Assembly (NCBI GenBank): GCA_965662745.1
Contig: CBFIJK010000010.1
Span: forward strand, 9,974 to 73,973
Direction of reading: 5' to 3'
Origin: Anianibacter sp965662745
GTDB taxonomy: Bacteria; Pseudomonadota; Alphaproteobacteria; Rhodobacterales; Rhodobacteraceae
Length of the DNA stretch: 64,000 bases
In this document: piece after piece, positions 42,500-50,026 of the stretch
How the letters are laid out: each line of letters starts with the position of its first letter
How positions within the stretch are numbered: the stretch's first letter is position 1
Notes under the pieces: generated by a model
What the model saw: only the letters and a program-made list of their open reading frames with translations
What the model was told of the DNA's origin: nothing
Database searches by the model: none
Position numbers and translations under genes: made by a program

Positions 42500-42927
42500 C
42501 CCATTCTGGAACGGCTGCTCGATGAGATAGGACAGCGGCACGACCATGCGCCCCGGTCCCAGGTGCGCATGATGATATTGAGGGCGACGATCTCCTCGAT
42601 ACCGCCGGTCAAGATGATCGGCAGGATCAGCGCGGCATGCCCGATCGTATCTTGAAGTCGGGCAGGAAGGTTCAACTGCGACGCGGTCAGGATCAGCGCA
42701 AGCCGCGCAAAGCCGATCCGAAGCGGACGCCGCGCCCTGCTCATGAGCGAGGCCTTGTGACCGTTTCGATTTTCGAGGCAGGCAAGGACGATACGAAAGA
42801 CAATTCCGTGAAAAACAAGGGCGGCGGCGATTGCCAGCACGATCAAGATAAACGGCAGCGCGACATCCCGCACCAGTCCGACAAATCGGTCGAGGGCCGC
42901 CCGAAATCGCTCTAGATCACCATCCAT
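42500..42927 (-). pseudogene. Broken MscS-type mechanosensitive channel
   Basis: The frame starting MDGDLERFRAALDRFVGLV encodes two or three membrane helices typical of a large alphaproteobacterial MscS-like channel (VALPFILIVLAIAAALVF, LRIGFARLALILTASQLNLP) up to VALNIIM. The frame then changes, and in a shifted frame HLGPGRMVVPLSYLIEQPF appears; this belongs to the beta domain, normally over 100 residues further on. The intervening channel pore and part of the beta domain are deleted and the C-terminus is missing. It lies divergently next to trkH. Confidence 0.72.
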
Positions 42928-42985
42928 CGTTATAGCACTCTTGGTCTGAATGGGTCGATGTGGCCCGGCGATCAATATTCCGGCC

Positions 42986-43011
42986 GGAACCGCCCGCGCT
43001 GGCCTCGCGTT
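42986..43011 (+). promoter_or_regulatory. EcfG-type general-stress promoter of trkH
   Basis: GGAAC (42986-42990) and CGTT (43008-43011) are spaced by 17 bp, matching the EcfG consensus. The start codon of trkH is 38 bp after the -10 element. Confidence 0.62.
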
Positions 43012-43048
43012 CCGTAGCCATGCGCGTACCCGACCTGCGGTCCTTTCA

Positions 43049-44485
43049 ATGACTGGCTCAACTGCCCTGAGCGCCCGTCCAGCCGCGGTCCTGCAGGCCC
43101 TGGCGCAGCAATCCTCTGTCTTTCTTGCCGTCGTCGCGCCGCCCTTCCTTGTGGCGCTCGCGACCGGGGAGTACGCGATCGCGGTTTCCTTGCTTGCGCA
43201 GATCGGCTGTCTTCTGGCGCTGATATTCTATCACCGCGCGTCCAGCTTTCCCGACGATTTGCGCCAGATCGAGGCGCTGGTGACCTTCGCGCTGATCTTC
43301 CTGATCGCCAGCCTGATCGTGACCCCGCCCTTCATCGCGCTTGGCCTTGCGCCCTGGGATGCGGCCTTCGAGGCGGTGTCGGGGATCACGTCGACGGGCC
43401 TTAGCGTTGCCGATGACACGGAAAGCTGGCCGGTGGCGGGGCATCTCTTGCGCGGTTGGATCCAGTGGTGCGGCGGCTTTGCCATTGCCTTTGCGGGCCT
43501 CGCGATCTTCACCGGATCGCCCGGTGCCTCTGTCGCGCTGAGCGGCGGCAGCCTTTCGATGCGGGACAACAATGCCTCATTGCGCGTGCAAGCGCGGCAG
43601 GTGCTGAAGGCCTATGCCGCGCTGACGGTTCTGGCAGTCGCTGCCTGTCTTCTCGTCCTGCCAAACTGGTGGGAAGCGGTCAGCGTGGCCCTGTCTGCGG
43701 TGTCGACGGGGGGCTTCACGCCCCGGACCGACAGCCTTGCGAGCTATTCGCTGGCCGCGCAGGGCGTCGTCCTCGGCATCTGCGTACTCGCCGCCATATC
43801 GCTGATGGTCTACGTCCAGATCCCGCGCGACGGACTGCGGGCGGCCTTGGGCAAGAGCCACGTCATCGCGACGCTGGGGTTTATGTTTGGCGCGACCCTT
43901 CTCTTTGTCAGCGTCGACTATTTCCTCAACAGGTCCGGCACCGGGGAACTTTATCGTGGCGCGCTGAATTTCCTCAGCGCCTTTACCACCGCAGGGTTCT
44001 CGACCAGCGAAGTGTCGAGCCACGTCGCGCTACTGCCGCTGATCCTTGTCGCCATGTTCATCGGCGGCGACATCGGGTCGACCGGCGGCGGCATCAAGGT
44101 CGGGCGCCTGATCCTGATGATGCAGATCGTGAAGCTGAGCTTTCTGCGCGTCACCGTGCCGCCTAGCGCAGTCACCTATCTGCGCGACGGCAAAGAACGG
44201 GTCGCGGCCGACAAGGTGATCGCCGTCGGCACTTTGATCGCGCTTTACCTGCTGACCCTGATGGTCGGGTGGTTCGTGTTTCTTGTCTCGGGTGAGACGC
44301 CACTTGCCGCACTGTTCGAGGTGACCTCGGCGCTGTCCACCGTCGGCCTCAGTCAAGGGCTGACCGGCCCCGACATGGCGCTGCACCTGAAACTGTCGCT
44401 GATCGTCCTGATGATCTTGGGACGGCTGGAATTTATCGCACTGATCATTCTGTTCCTGCCCGGAACGTGGTGGAAAAGGAGTTGA
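43049..44485 (+). CDS. trkH: TrkH-family potassium-uptake channel subunit
   Basis: A 478-residue polytopic membrane protein with the four selectivity-filter P-loops of TrkH/KtrB: SGITSTGLS, SAVSTGGFT, SAFTTAGFS and SALSTVGLS, each with the filter glycine. A GDIGSTGGGIKVGRLILM segment is typical. It imports K+ in complex with a TrkA-type protein encoded 3 bp downstream. K+ uptake is the first osmotic-upshock response, and the gene lies beside osmolyte genes with an EcfG-like promoter. I used MTGSTALSARP; the upstream in-frame ATG overlaps that promoter. Confidence 0.9.
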   Translation: MTGSTALSARPAAVLQALAQQSSVFLAVVAPPFLVALATGEYAIAVSLLAQIGCLLALIFYHRASSFPDDLRQIEALVTFALIFLIASLIVTPPFIALGLAPWDAAFEAVSGITSTGLSVADDTESWPVAGHLLRGWIQWCGGFAIAFAGLAIFTGSPGASVALSGGSLSMRDNNASLRVQARQVLKAYAALTVLAVAACLLVLPNWWEAVSVALSAVSTGGFTPRTDSLASYSLAAQGVVLGICVLAAISLMVYVQIPRDGLRAALGKSHVIATLGFMFGATLLFVSVDYFLNRSGTGELYRGALNFLSAFTTAGFSTSEVSSHVALLPLILVAMFIGGDIGSTGGGIKVGRLILMMQIVKLSFLRVTVPPSAVTYLRDGKERVAADKVIAVGTLIALYLLTLMVGWFVFLVSGETPLAALFEVTSALSTVGLSQGLTGPDMALHLKLSLIVLMILGRLEFIALIILFLPGTWWKRS

Positions 44486-44488
44486 GCC

Positions 44489-45142
44489 ATGAGAATCGTA
44501 GTCGTCGGCGCGTCGCGCCTTGGCGTGGCGCTGGTGGCCGAGTTGCTGGAGCATCAGCATGACGTCGTGCTTGTCGATCAATCCCGGGACCAGCTTGACC
44601 AGGTGTCCGAGAGGCTGGATTGCGGCTTTATCGAAGGCGACGGGACCTTGCCGCAGATCCTCCGCGATGCCTACGGGGATGCGGCGGACGCGCTTGTTCT
44701 GCTGACGAACCATGACGATGTGAACATTCTTGCGGCCGTTGTCGGGCGGTCGATCGGATATGAACGCGTTGTCCTGCAGATCGTCCGGTCCGAACTTCTG
44801 GAGGTCTGCGAAGAACTGGGCTTTGACGAGGTCGTGACCCCCCATGCCACGGTCGCGCAGTCCATCTCCAGCTCGATCAATAGCCATTCGCGCGTCTGGT
44901 CGCAGATGGACAGCCCCGAAGGGCTGGAATTCGCAAGCTACGTCATCAAGGAAGACCGCGAAGGCCAAACGCTCGACAGTCTCGATCTGCCCGAGGGCGC
45001 CCGCGCGGTGGCACGATTGCGCGAGGATGAGCCAGCGGAGACCGGGCGCGAGGTCACGCTTTCGGACGGGGACAAGGTGCTGGTCGCCGCAAACGAGGCC
45101 TCCCGCAAGGAGCTCGACAAGATGTTCGGCGCAGAGGCCTGA
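44489..45142 (+). CDS. trkA: TrkA/KtrA-type potassium-channel gating subunit
   Basis: A 217-residue cytoplasmic regulator with a single TrkA_N Rossmann domain (RIVVVGASRLGVALVAELLE, LVDQSRDQLDQV, EGDGTLPQIL; about 1-135) and a TrkA_C/RCK_C domain (about 140-215). Being one RCK unit (KtrA-like), it differs from E. coli TrkA, which has two. It binds NAD(H) or ATP and gates TrkH. It starts 3 bp after trkH with GGAGTTGAGCC as Shine-Dalgarno. Confidence 0.9.
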   Translation: MRIVVVGASRLGVALVAELLEHQHDVVLVDQSRDQLDQVSERLDCGFIEGDGTLPQILRDAYGDAADALVLLTNHDDVNILAAVVGRSIGYERVVLQIVRSELLEVCEELGFDEVVTPHATVAQSISSSINSHSRVWSQMDSPEGLEFASYVIKEDREGQTLDSLDLPEGARAVARLREDEPAETGREVTLSDGDKVLVAANEASRKELDKMFGAEA

Positions 45143-45211
45143 ATGCGCGGTGAAGCCATTTCGCGGCCCGCACTTTCAAAGGCCCGCTTGCAATTTTTCG
45201 GATAACATTCT

Positions 45212-45237
45212 GGAACAATCTTGTGAACGCCCATGTT
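45212..45237 (+). promoter_or_regulatory. Candidate EcfG-type promoter of the GMC-oxidase operon
   Basis: GGAAC (45212-45216) and TGTT (45234-45237) with a 17-bp spacer. The -10 deviates from CGTT by one base. The first start codon of the 45266-53599 operon is 28 bp downstream. Confidence 0.45.
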
Positions 45238-45265
45238 GGCTCGTCGTAACCGTGCGGAGGTTCCG

Positions 45266-45964
45266 ATGATCCCAACCTACTCACGTCGCGCTGTTCTGAA
45301 AGGTGTTGCAGCTGCCTCGGCGATCGGCCTGGCCCCGGCCCGCCACGCCTTTGCGAAACTCGACGACCAGCCTTTCGAGTTCCTGTCAGACCCCGAGGCC
45401 CGGCTGCTTGCCGCGCTGACCGACACCCTCATCCCCGAAGACGAATTTCCCAGCGCCTCGCAAGCCGGGGTCGTGGATTTCATCGACCTGCAACTCGCCG
45501 GTCCCTATGGCGCCGGAGAGGGGCTTTACCTTGAAGGCCCCTTCCCCGAAGGCGCGCCCTCACAGGGGTACCAGCTACCCTTTACGCCCGCCGAACTGGT
45601 GCGGCGCGGGCTTGAAGGATTTGGCGGCGCGGAGCCGGGATTTACCGATGCCGACGAGACCGGTCGCGGGGATACGCTGATGCGTCTGTCCGAAGACGAG
45701 GTCAATCTTGGCGACATCCCCGCCAAGGCCTTTTTCGACGAGATCCACAAGCTGACGAACCAGGGGTATTTCGCTGATCCGATCTACGGCGGGAACTTGG
45801 ATTACGCAGGCTGGCGCATGGTCGGCTTCCCCGGCGCACATGCCTATTACCTGTCCTTTGTCGACAAGCACAACGTGCCCTATCCGCAGCCGCCGATGGG
45901 CATCAATCACCGACCCGGCGGCGACGGTTCCATGCCGCGGGCCATGCGGCGGCAGGAGGGCTGA
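45266..45964 (+). CDS. Gluconate 2-dehydrogenase subunit 3-like Tat protein
   Basis: A 232-residue protein starting MIPTYSRRAVLKGVAAASA, a twin-arginine signal with c-region to about 30. The mature part (PFEFLSDPEARLLAALTDTLIPEDE, YAGWRMVGFPG) matches the small gamma subunit of flavin-dependent gluconate/sugar dehydrogenases, which is a Tat chaperone-like escort for the GMC subunit. It is 3 bp upstream of the GMC gene. In this family the small subunit carries the Tat signal for the folded flavoprotein, which lacks one here. Confidence 0.85.
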   Translation: MIPTYSRRAVLKGVAAASAIGLAPARHAFAKLDDQPFEFLSDPEARLLAALTDTLIPEDEFPSASQAGVVDFIDLQLAGPYGAGEGLYLEGPFPEGAPSQGYQLPFTPAELVRRGLEGFGGAEPGFTDADETGRGDTLMRLSEDEVNLGDIPAKAFFDEIHKLTNQGYFADPIYGGNLDYAGWRMVGFPGAHAYYLSFVDKHNVPYPQPPMGINHRPGGDGSMPRAMRRQEG

Positions 45965-45967
45965 GCG

Positions 45968-47752
45968 ATGGTCGACAAGACACTTCCGAAGACGGACGTC
46001 GTGATCGTCGGCGGCGGCTGGACCGGGCTGACAGCGGCCTATGAACTGGCCCATGCAGGCCAGCGCTGCGTGATCCTCGAACGTGGAGACCATCGCCACG
46101 ACGCCACCAGCTTTGCCGGGCCAGAAGAACATGACGAGCTGAAATATGCCCTGCGTCACACCCACATGATGGACGTCAAGCAGAACACGCTGACCTTCCG
46201 CAACAGCCGCAACGAACGGGCCCTTCCGATGCGCCGCCTCGGGTCCTTCCTGCCCGGAGAGGGACTGGGCGGCGCGGGGATTCACTGGAACGGCCAGATC
46301 TGGCGCCCGCTGCCGTCCGATCTTGAGATGCGCACACATCACGATGACCGCTATGGCGCGGATTTCATCGACGGCGATCTGTCGGTGCAGGATTGGGGCG
46401 TCACCTATGACGAGCTTGAGCCGCACCTCGATTTTTTCGAAAAAATCTGCGGCGCGGCGGGCTATGCCGGGAACCTCGGCGGTGAGACACGCATGGGCGG
46501 CAATGTCTTTGAAGGCCCACGCCGGAACGACTATCCCAACCCGGCGATGAAGCAGCCGATCTCGAACACGCTCTTTGGCAAGGCGGCAGAAGAGATGGGC
46601 TTGAACCCGTTCCCGATGCCCTCGGCGAACGTCACCAAGGCCTACAAGAACCCGTACGGCGCGCAGCTTCACCCCTGCACCTATTGCGGGTTCTGCGAAC
46701 GGTTCGGCTGCGGCTATTTCGCCAAGGCCGATCCGATCATCTGCGTCTACGACCGGATCAAGGAACACGAGAATTTCGAGATCCGGTTCAAGTCGACCGT
46801 TCTTCGGGTGGAAAAATCGAAAGATGGCAAGACCGCGACCGGCGTCACCTATATCGACGCCGACGGGCTTGAGGTTTTCCAGCCTGCGGACACCATCTGC
46901 ATGAACGCCTACGCGCTTTGGAACGTGCACCTGATGCTCGTCTCTGGCCTTGGCACGCCCTATGATCCCAATACCCGGACCGGCACGGTCGGGCGCAACT
47001 ACAGCTACCAGACCATCGCCGCAGTCGATGCCTTCTTCGACGACGAGATCATCACCAACCCCTTCATGGGCGCGGGCGCGATGGGCGTGACCGTGGATGA
47101 CTTCAACGGCGACAATTTCGACCACACCGATCTGGGGTTCGTCGGCGGCGGCTATATCGCGTGCAAGCAGTATCACGGCCGCCCGATCAGCTATCAGCCG
47201 GTGCCCGAGGGCACGCCGTCCTGGGGGCGCGAGTGGAAACGCGCCGTGCGCGACAATTACCTGCATCACGCGGATCTCGTCATCCACGGTTCCAGCATGT
47301 CGACGCCCGAGAACTATCTCGACCTCGATCCCACATGGACCGACGCCTATGGACGGCCCCTGATGCGGATGACGTTCAACTTCCCTGAAAATGACCGGAA
47401 GATGAGCGAGTATGTCATGAACCGCGCGGTCGAGATCGCGCAAAACATGGACAACGTCACCTCTGTGTCCTCGGTCAACCTTGCCGCGCCGGGCAAGGAT
47501 TATTCGGTCGTCCCTTACCAAACGACGCACAATGTCGGCGGCGCGGTGATCGGGACTGATCCCTCGACCAGCGTCGTCAACCGCTATGGCCAGATGTGGG
47601 ACCATCATAACGTCTTCGTCTTCGGGGCGTGCCTGTTCCCGCAGAACCTTGGCTACAACCCTACCGGGCCACTGATGGGGCTGGCCTACTGGACGCTCGA
47701 TCACCTCAAGAACGATTATCTGGGCAATCCCCGGCCCTTGATGGACGCCTGA
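45968..47752 (+). CDS. GMC-family flavoprotein dehydrogenase (gluconate/sugar dehydrogenase large subunit-like)
   Basis: A 594-residue FAD enzyme. Rossmann motif DVVIVGGGWTGLTAAYELAHAG is at about 10-31, the substrate domain includes LHPCTYCGFCERFGCGYF, a Cys-rich motif seen in the iron-sulfur-containing gluconate/fructose-dehydrogenase-type subfamily, and the C-terminal active-site region is QTTHNVGGAVIGTDP. It probably oxidises a sugar, sugar acid or polyol in the periplasm and passes electrons to the cytochromes encoded next. No signal peptide is seen, so it would be co-exported with the Tat subunit at 45266. The substrate cannot be named. Confidence 0.85.
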   Translation: MVDKTLPKTDVVIVGGGWTGLTAAYELAHAGQRCVILERGDHRHDATSFAGPEEHDELKYALRHTHMMDVKQNTLTFRNSRNERALPMRRLGSFLPGEGLGGAGIHWNGQIWRPLPSDLEMRTHHDDRYGADFIDGDLSVQDWGVTYDELEPHLDFFEKICGAAGYAGNLGGETRMGGNVFEGPRRNDYPNPAMKQPISNTLFGKAAEEMGLNPFPMPSANVTKAYKNPYGAQLHPCTYCGFCERFGCGYFAKADPIICVYDRIKEHENFEIRFKSTVLRVEKSKDGKTATGVTYIDADGLEVFQPADTICMNAYALWNVHLMLVSGLGTPYDPNTRTGTVGRNYSYQTIAAVDAFFDDEIITNPFMGAGAMGVTVDDFNGDNFDHTDLGFVGGGYIACKQYHGRPISYQPVPEGTPSWGREWKRAVRDNYLHHADLVIHGSSMSTPENYLDLDPTWTDAYGRPLMRMTFNFPENDRKMSEYVMNRAVEIAQNMDNVTSVSSVNLAAPGKDYSVVPYQTTHNVGGAVIGTDPSTSVVNRYGQMWDHHNVFVFGACLFPQNLGYNPTGPLMGLAYWTLDHLKNDYLGNPRPLMDA

Positions 47753-47764
47753 AGGAGGCTCTAC

Positions 47765-48559
47765 ATGACCAGAGCACATAGAACGATCAGTCTTGGCGCC
47801 TTCACCGTAATTGCCGCGGCGCTCACCGTGCCGGTCCTGACCTCGGCACAGGACCGGGCCGAGACCCCGGGAATCAACACACTCGAAACCCGGCTGGACG
47901 ATGAACGCACACTGTTCAACGCAACCCTTGGTCAGCGTGAAGACGACGATGACATTCTGGAACTCGGCCGTCTCGTCGCCATGGGCGGCGCGGAGAACGG
48001 CGGCTCCGGCATGGCCTGCGTCACCTGCCATGGCGGCGCTGGGCAAGGCGACGGCGCGGGGGTCTTTCCGCGCCTGACGGGGCTGCCGGGCTGGTACAGC
48101 TACAAGCAGCTTCAGGACTACGCATCAGGCGCGCGCCCGAACGAGGTGATGTCTGGCATCGCGCAGCGCCTGACTGATCGCGAGCGCGAGGCGGTCGCCG
48201 CCTACTACGCCGCCGTCGAAGCCCCGGTGATCGGGCCGACCGCGCCCGCAGACCAGGAGCTTCTGCAATGGGGCGGGCAACTGGCCGCTGTCGGGAATGC
48301 CGAGAAAGGCATCCCGGCTTGCGTTAACTGCCACGGCGCGCAAGGCACCGGCGATCCACCCTCGGTGCCATACCTCGCCGGGCAATACGCGAACTACATG
48401 GCCTACCAGCTTGAACTGTGGAAAGCCGGTCAGCGCGACAATGACGCGATGAACGTGATGTCGTCGATCGCGAGCAAGATGACGACCGAGGACATGCGCG
48501 CGGTCAGCGAATATTTTTACCGTGTCCATAACCCCCTGACGACGCCGGATCAGCCGTAG
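47765..48559 (+). CDS. Exported di-heme cytochrome c
   Basis: A 264-residue protein with signal peptide about 1-28 (PVLTSAQ). Two class I cytochrome domains carry CVTCH (85-89) and CVNCH (186-190), with later methionines as likely axial ligands. It resembles the cytochrome subunit of membrane gluconate and alcohol dehydrogenases, although with two rather than three hemes. It is the third gene of the operon, 12 bp after GMC, and presumably takes electrons from the flavin subunit to the oxidase. Confidence 0.87.
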   Translation: MTRAHRTISLGAFTVIAAALTVPVLTSAQDRAETPGINTLETRLDDERTLFNATLGQREDDDDILELGRLVAMGGAENGGSGMACVTCHGGAGQGDGAGVFPRLTGLPGWYSYKQLQDYASGARPNEVMSGIAQRLTDREREAVAAYYAAVEAPVIGPTAPADQELLQWGGQLAAVGNAEKGIPACVNCHGAQGTGDPPSVPYLAGQYANYMAYQLELWKAGQRDNDAMNVMSSIASKMTTEDMRAVSEYFYRVHNPLTTPDQP

Positions 48560-48566
48560 GTCCGGG

Positions 48567-49094
48567 ATGTCGAAGGGCGGTGATCAGAGGATATTCGGTC
48601 CCCTCAGACTCGGTACGGTGATCGCCGCATCGATTGCGCTGATGGCCGCCGTGGTCGTCTGGGCGCTCGCCTCGCCGCCCCGCGAGCCGGGAGGGGACGC
48701 CCTGGCCTGGGCAGGCGGCGGCTGGACAGCCGCCGCTGCATGGTACGCCGCCGGTCCAGTGGACGCGCAGCCGAAATGGACTGCAATGCAGATGCAGGTT
48801 CCGGTCGGCAACGCCGATCGCGGACGCCGGGCGATGATCGCCTACGGATGCGGATCTTGCCACGTCATACCCGGCGTGGCGGGGGCGCGTGGTACCGTCG
48901 GCCCTTCCCTGTCCCATTTGGCTGGCCGTGCCTACATCGCTGGAGTTCTGACAAACGCGCCCGGAGACTTGCAGCGTTGGCTGATCAATCCGCCTCTGTT
49001 TTCCCCTGAAACCGCTATGCCCGACATGGGCGTCACTGACTCCGATGCGGCCGACATGGCCGCCTATCTTCTGACCCTGAGAGACGCGACGTGA
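48567..49094 (+). CDS. Membrane-anchored mono-heme cytochrome c
   Basis: A 175-residue protein with one N-terminal membrane helix (about 16-38, uncleaved-type) and a periplasmic heme domain with CGSCH at 95-99 and a MPDMGV methionine ligand near the C-terminus. It ends by ATGA overlap with the oxidase subunit II gene, suggesting tight coupling. It likely bridges the di-heme cytochrome and the oxidase. Confidence 0.85.
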   Translation: MSKGGDQRIFGPLRLGTVIAASIALMAAVVVWALASPPREPGGDALAWAGGGWTAAAAWYAAGPVDAQPKWTAMQMQVPVGNADRGRRAMIAYGCGSCHVIPGVAGARGTVGPSLSHLAGRAYIAGVLTNAPGDLQRWLINPPLFSPETAMPDMGVTDSDAADMAAYLLTLRDAT

Positions 49095-50026
49095 ACGGCG
49101 AGACGACCCTTGGCCGGTTCGGCACCCAGACCTCGCTGATCGGTGCAGGCACCGGCGCGGAACAGGCGCTGGTTCTCACCCTTGCGATGACCGTCGCGGC
49201 GGCGGTGATCTTTGGTGCCGTCATGGCCGTCGCCTGGTGGGCGTGGCGGCGCGAGGCACAGGTCCGCCCCTGGTGGGTTCTCGGCGGCGGCATCGTCCTG
49301 CCGGTCGTGGCACTTGCGGCCCTTGTCGTCGGATCGTCCCTGACGCTGGCCTCGATCGGCACCGTGGATGACAAGGCACCGGTGATCGAGATCACCGGGC
49401 ATCAATATTGGTGGGACGTGATCCATGATCCCGGCGGGCGCGCCCTGCGCGACGCGAACGAGATCGTCCTGCCCGTCGACACGCCCGTCACCTTGCGGCT
49501 GCGATCAGACGACGTGATCCATTCCTTCTGGGTGCCCAGTATCAGCGGCAAGATGGACATGATCCCCGGGCGGACGAACGAGCTTACGGTGACCGCGACG
49601 CGGACCGGTCGATTTCGCGGCCAATGCGCGGAATTCTGCGGCCTGTCGCATCCGCTTATGGCCTTCGAGGTTTTGGTTCTCTCGCAAGGCGATTACACCG
49701 CCTATCTGGGCAGTCTCGACGGCGAAGCGCGCGATGCGGACACCCTGCAGCTTGTGCGCGGGCGCAAGGTTTTCATCGAGGCCGGGTGCCCCGCCTGCCA
49801 TGTCATCAACGGCGTGGCGGAAGGCGGGCGCCTTGGCCCAGATCTCAGCCGCGTGGGCGGACGCGCCAGCCTTGGCGCCGGGATGTGGGCGATGAATGTC
49901 GGCAATCTCGCGGGATGGATCGCAGATGTGCAGGACATGAAGCCCGGCGCGCAGATGCCGTCTTTCAACCACCTCTCGGGCCCCGACCTGCGCGCCGTCG
50001 CGCATTACCTGAGGAGCCTGCGATGA
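49091..50026 (+). CDS. ctaC: Cytochrome c oxidase subunit II fused to cytochrome c (caa3-type)
   Basis: A 311-residue subunit II with two N-terminal helices (about 24-52 and 60-85). The CuA cupredoxin domain carries H144 (VIHSFWVP), C179, E181, C183, H187 and M190 (GQCAEFCGLSHPLM), all CuA ligands. A C-terminal cytochrome c domain has CPACH at 233-237. The fused heme domain defines a caa3-type oxidase that can accept electrons without soluble cytochrome. No lipobox is evident. It overlaps its neighbours on both sides by ATGA. Confidence 0.93.
   Translation: MNGETTLGRFGTQTSLIGAGTGAEQALVLTLAMTVAAAVIFGAVMAVAWWAWRREAQVRPWWVLGGGIVLPVVALAALVVGSSLTLASIGTVDDKAPVIEITGHQYWWDVIHDPGGRALRDANEIVLPVDTPVTLRLRSDDVIHSFWVPSISGKMDMIPGRTNELTVTATRTGRFRGQCAEFCGLSHPLMAFEVLVLSQGDYTAYLGSLDGEARDADTLQLVRGRKVFIEAGCPACHVINGVAEGGRLGPDLSRVGGRASLGAGMWAMNVGNLAGWIADVQDMKPGAQMPSFNHLSGPDLRAVAHYLRSLR

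Noticed and set aside
45575..48046. Open frame of about 820 codons on the minus strand
   Set aside because: Antisense to the GMC and cytochrome genes, no recognisable domain, composition typical of shadow frames.
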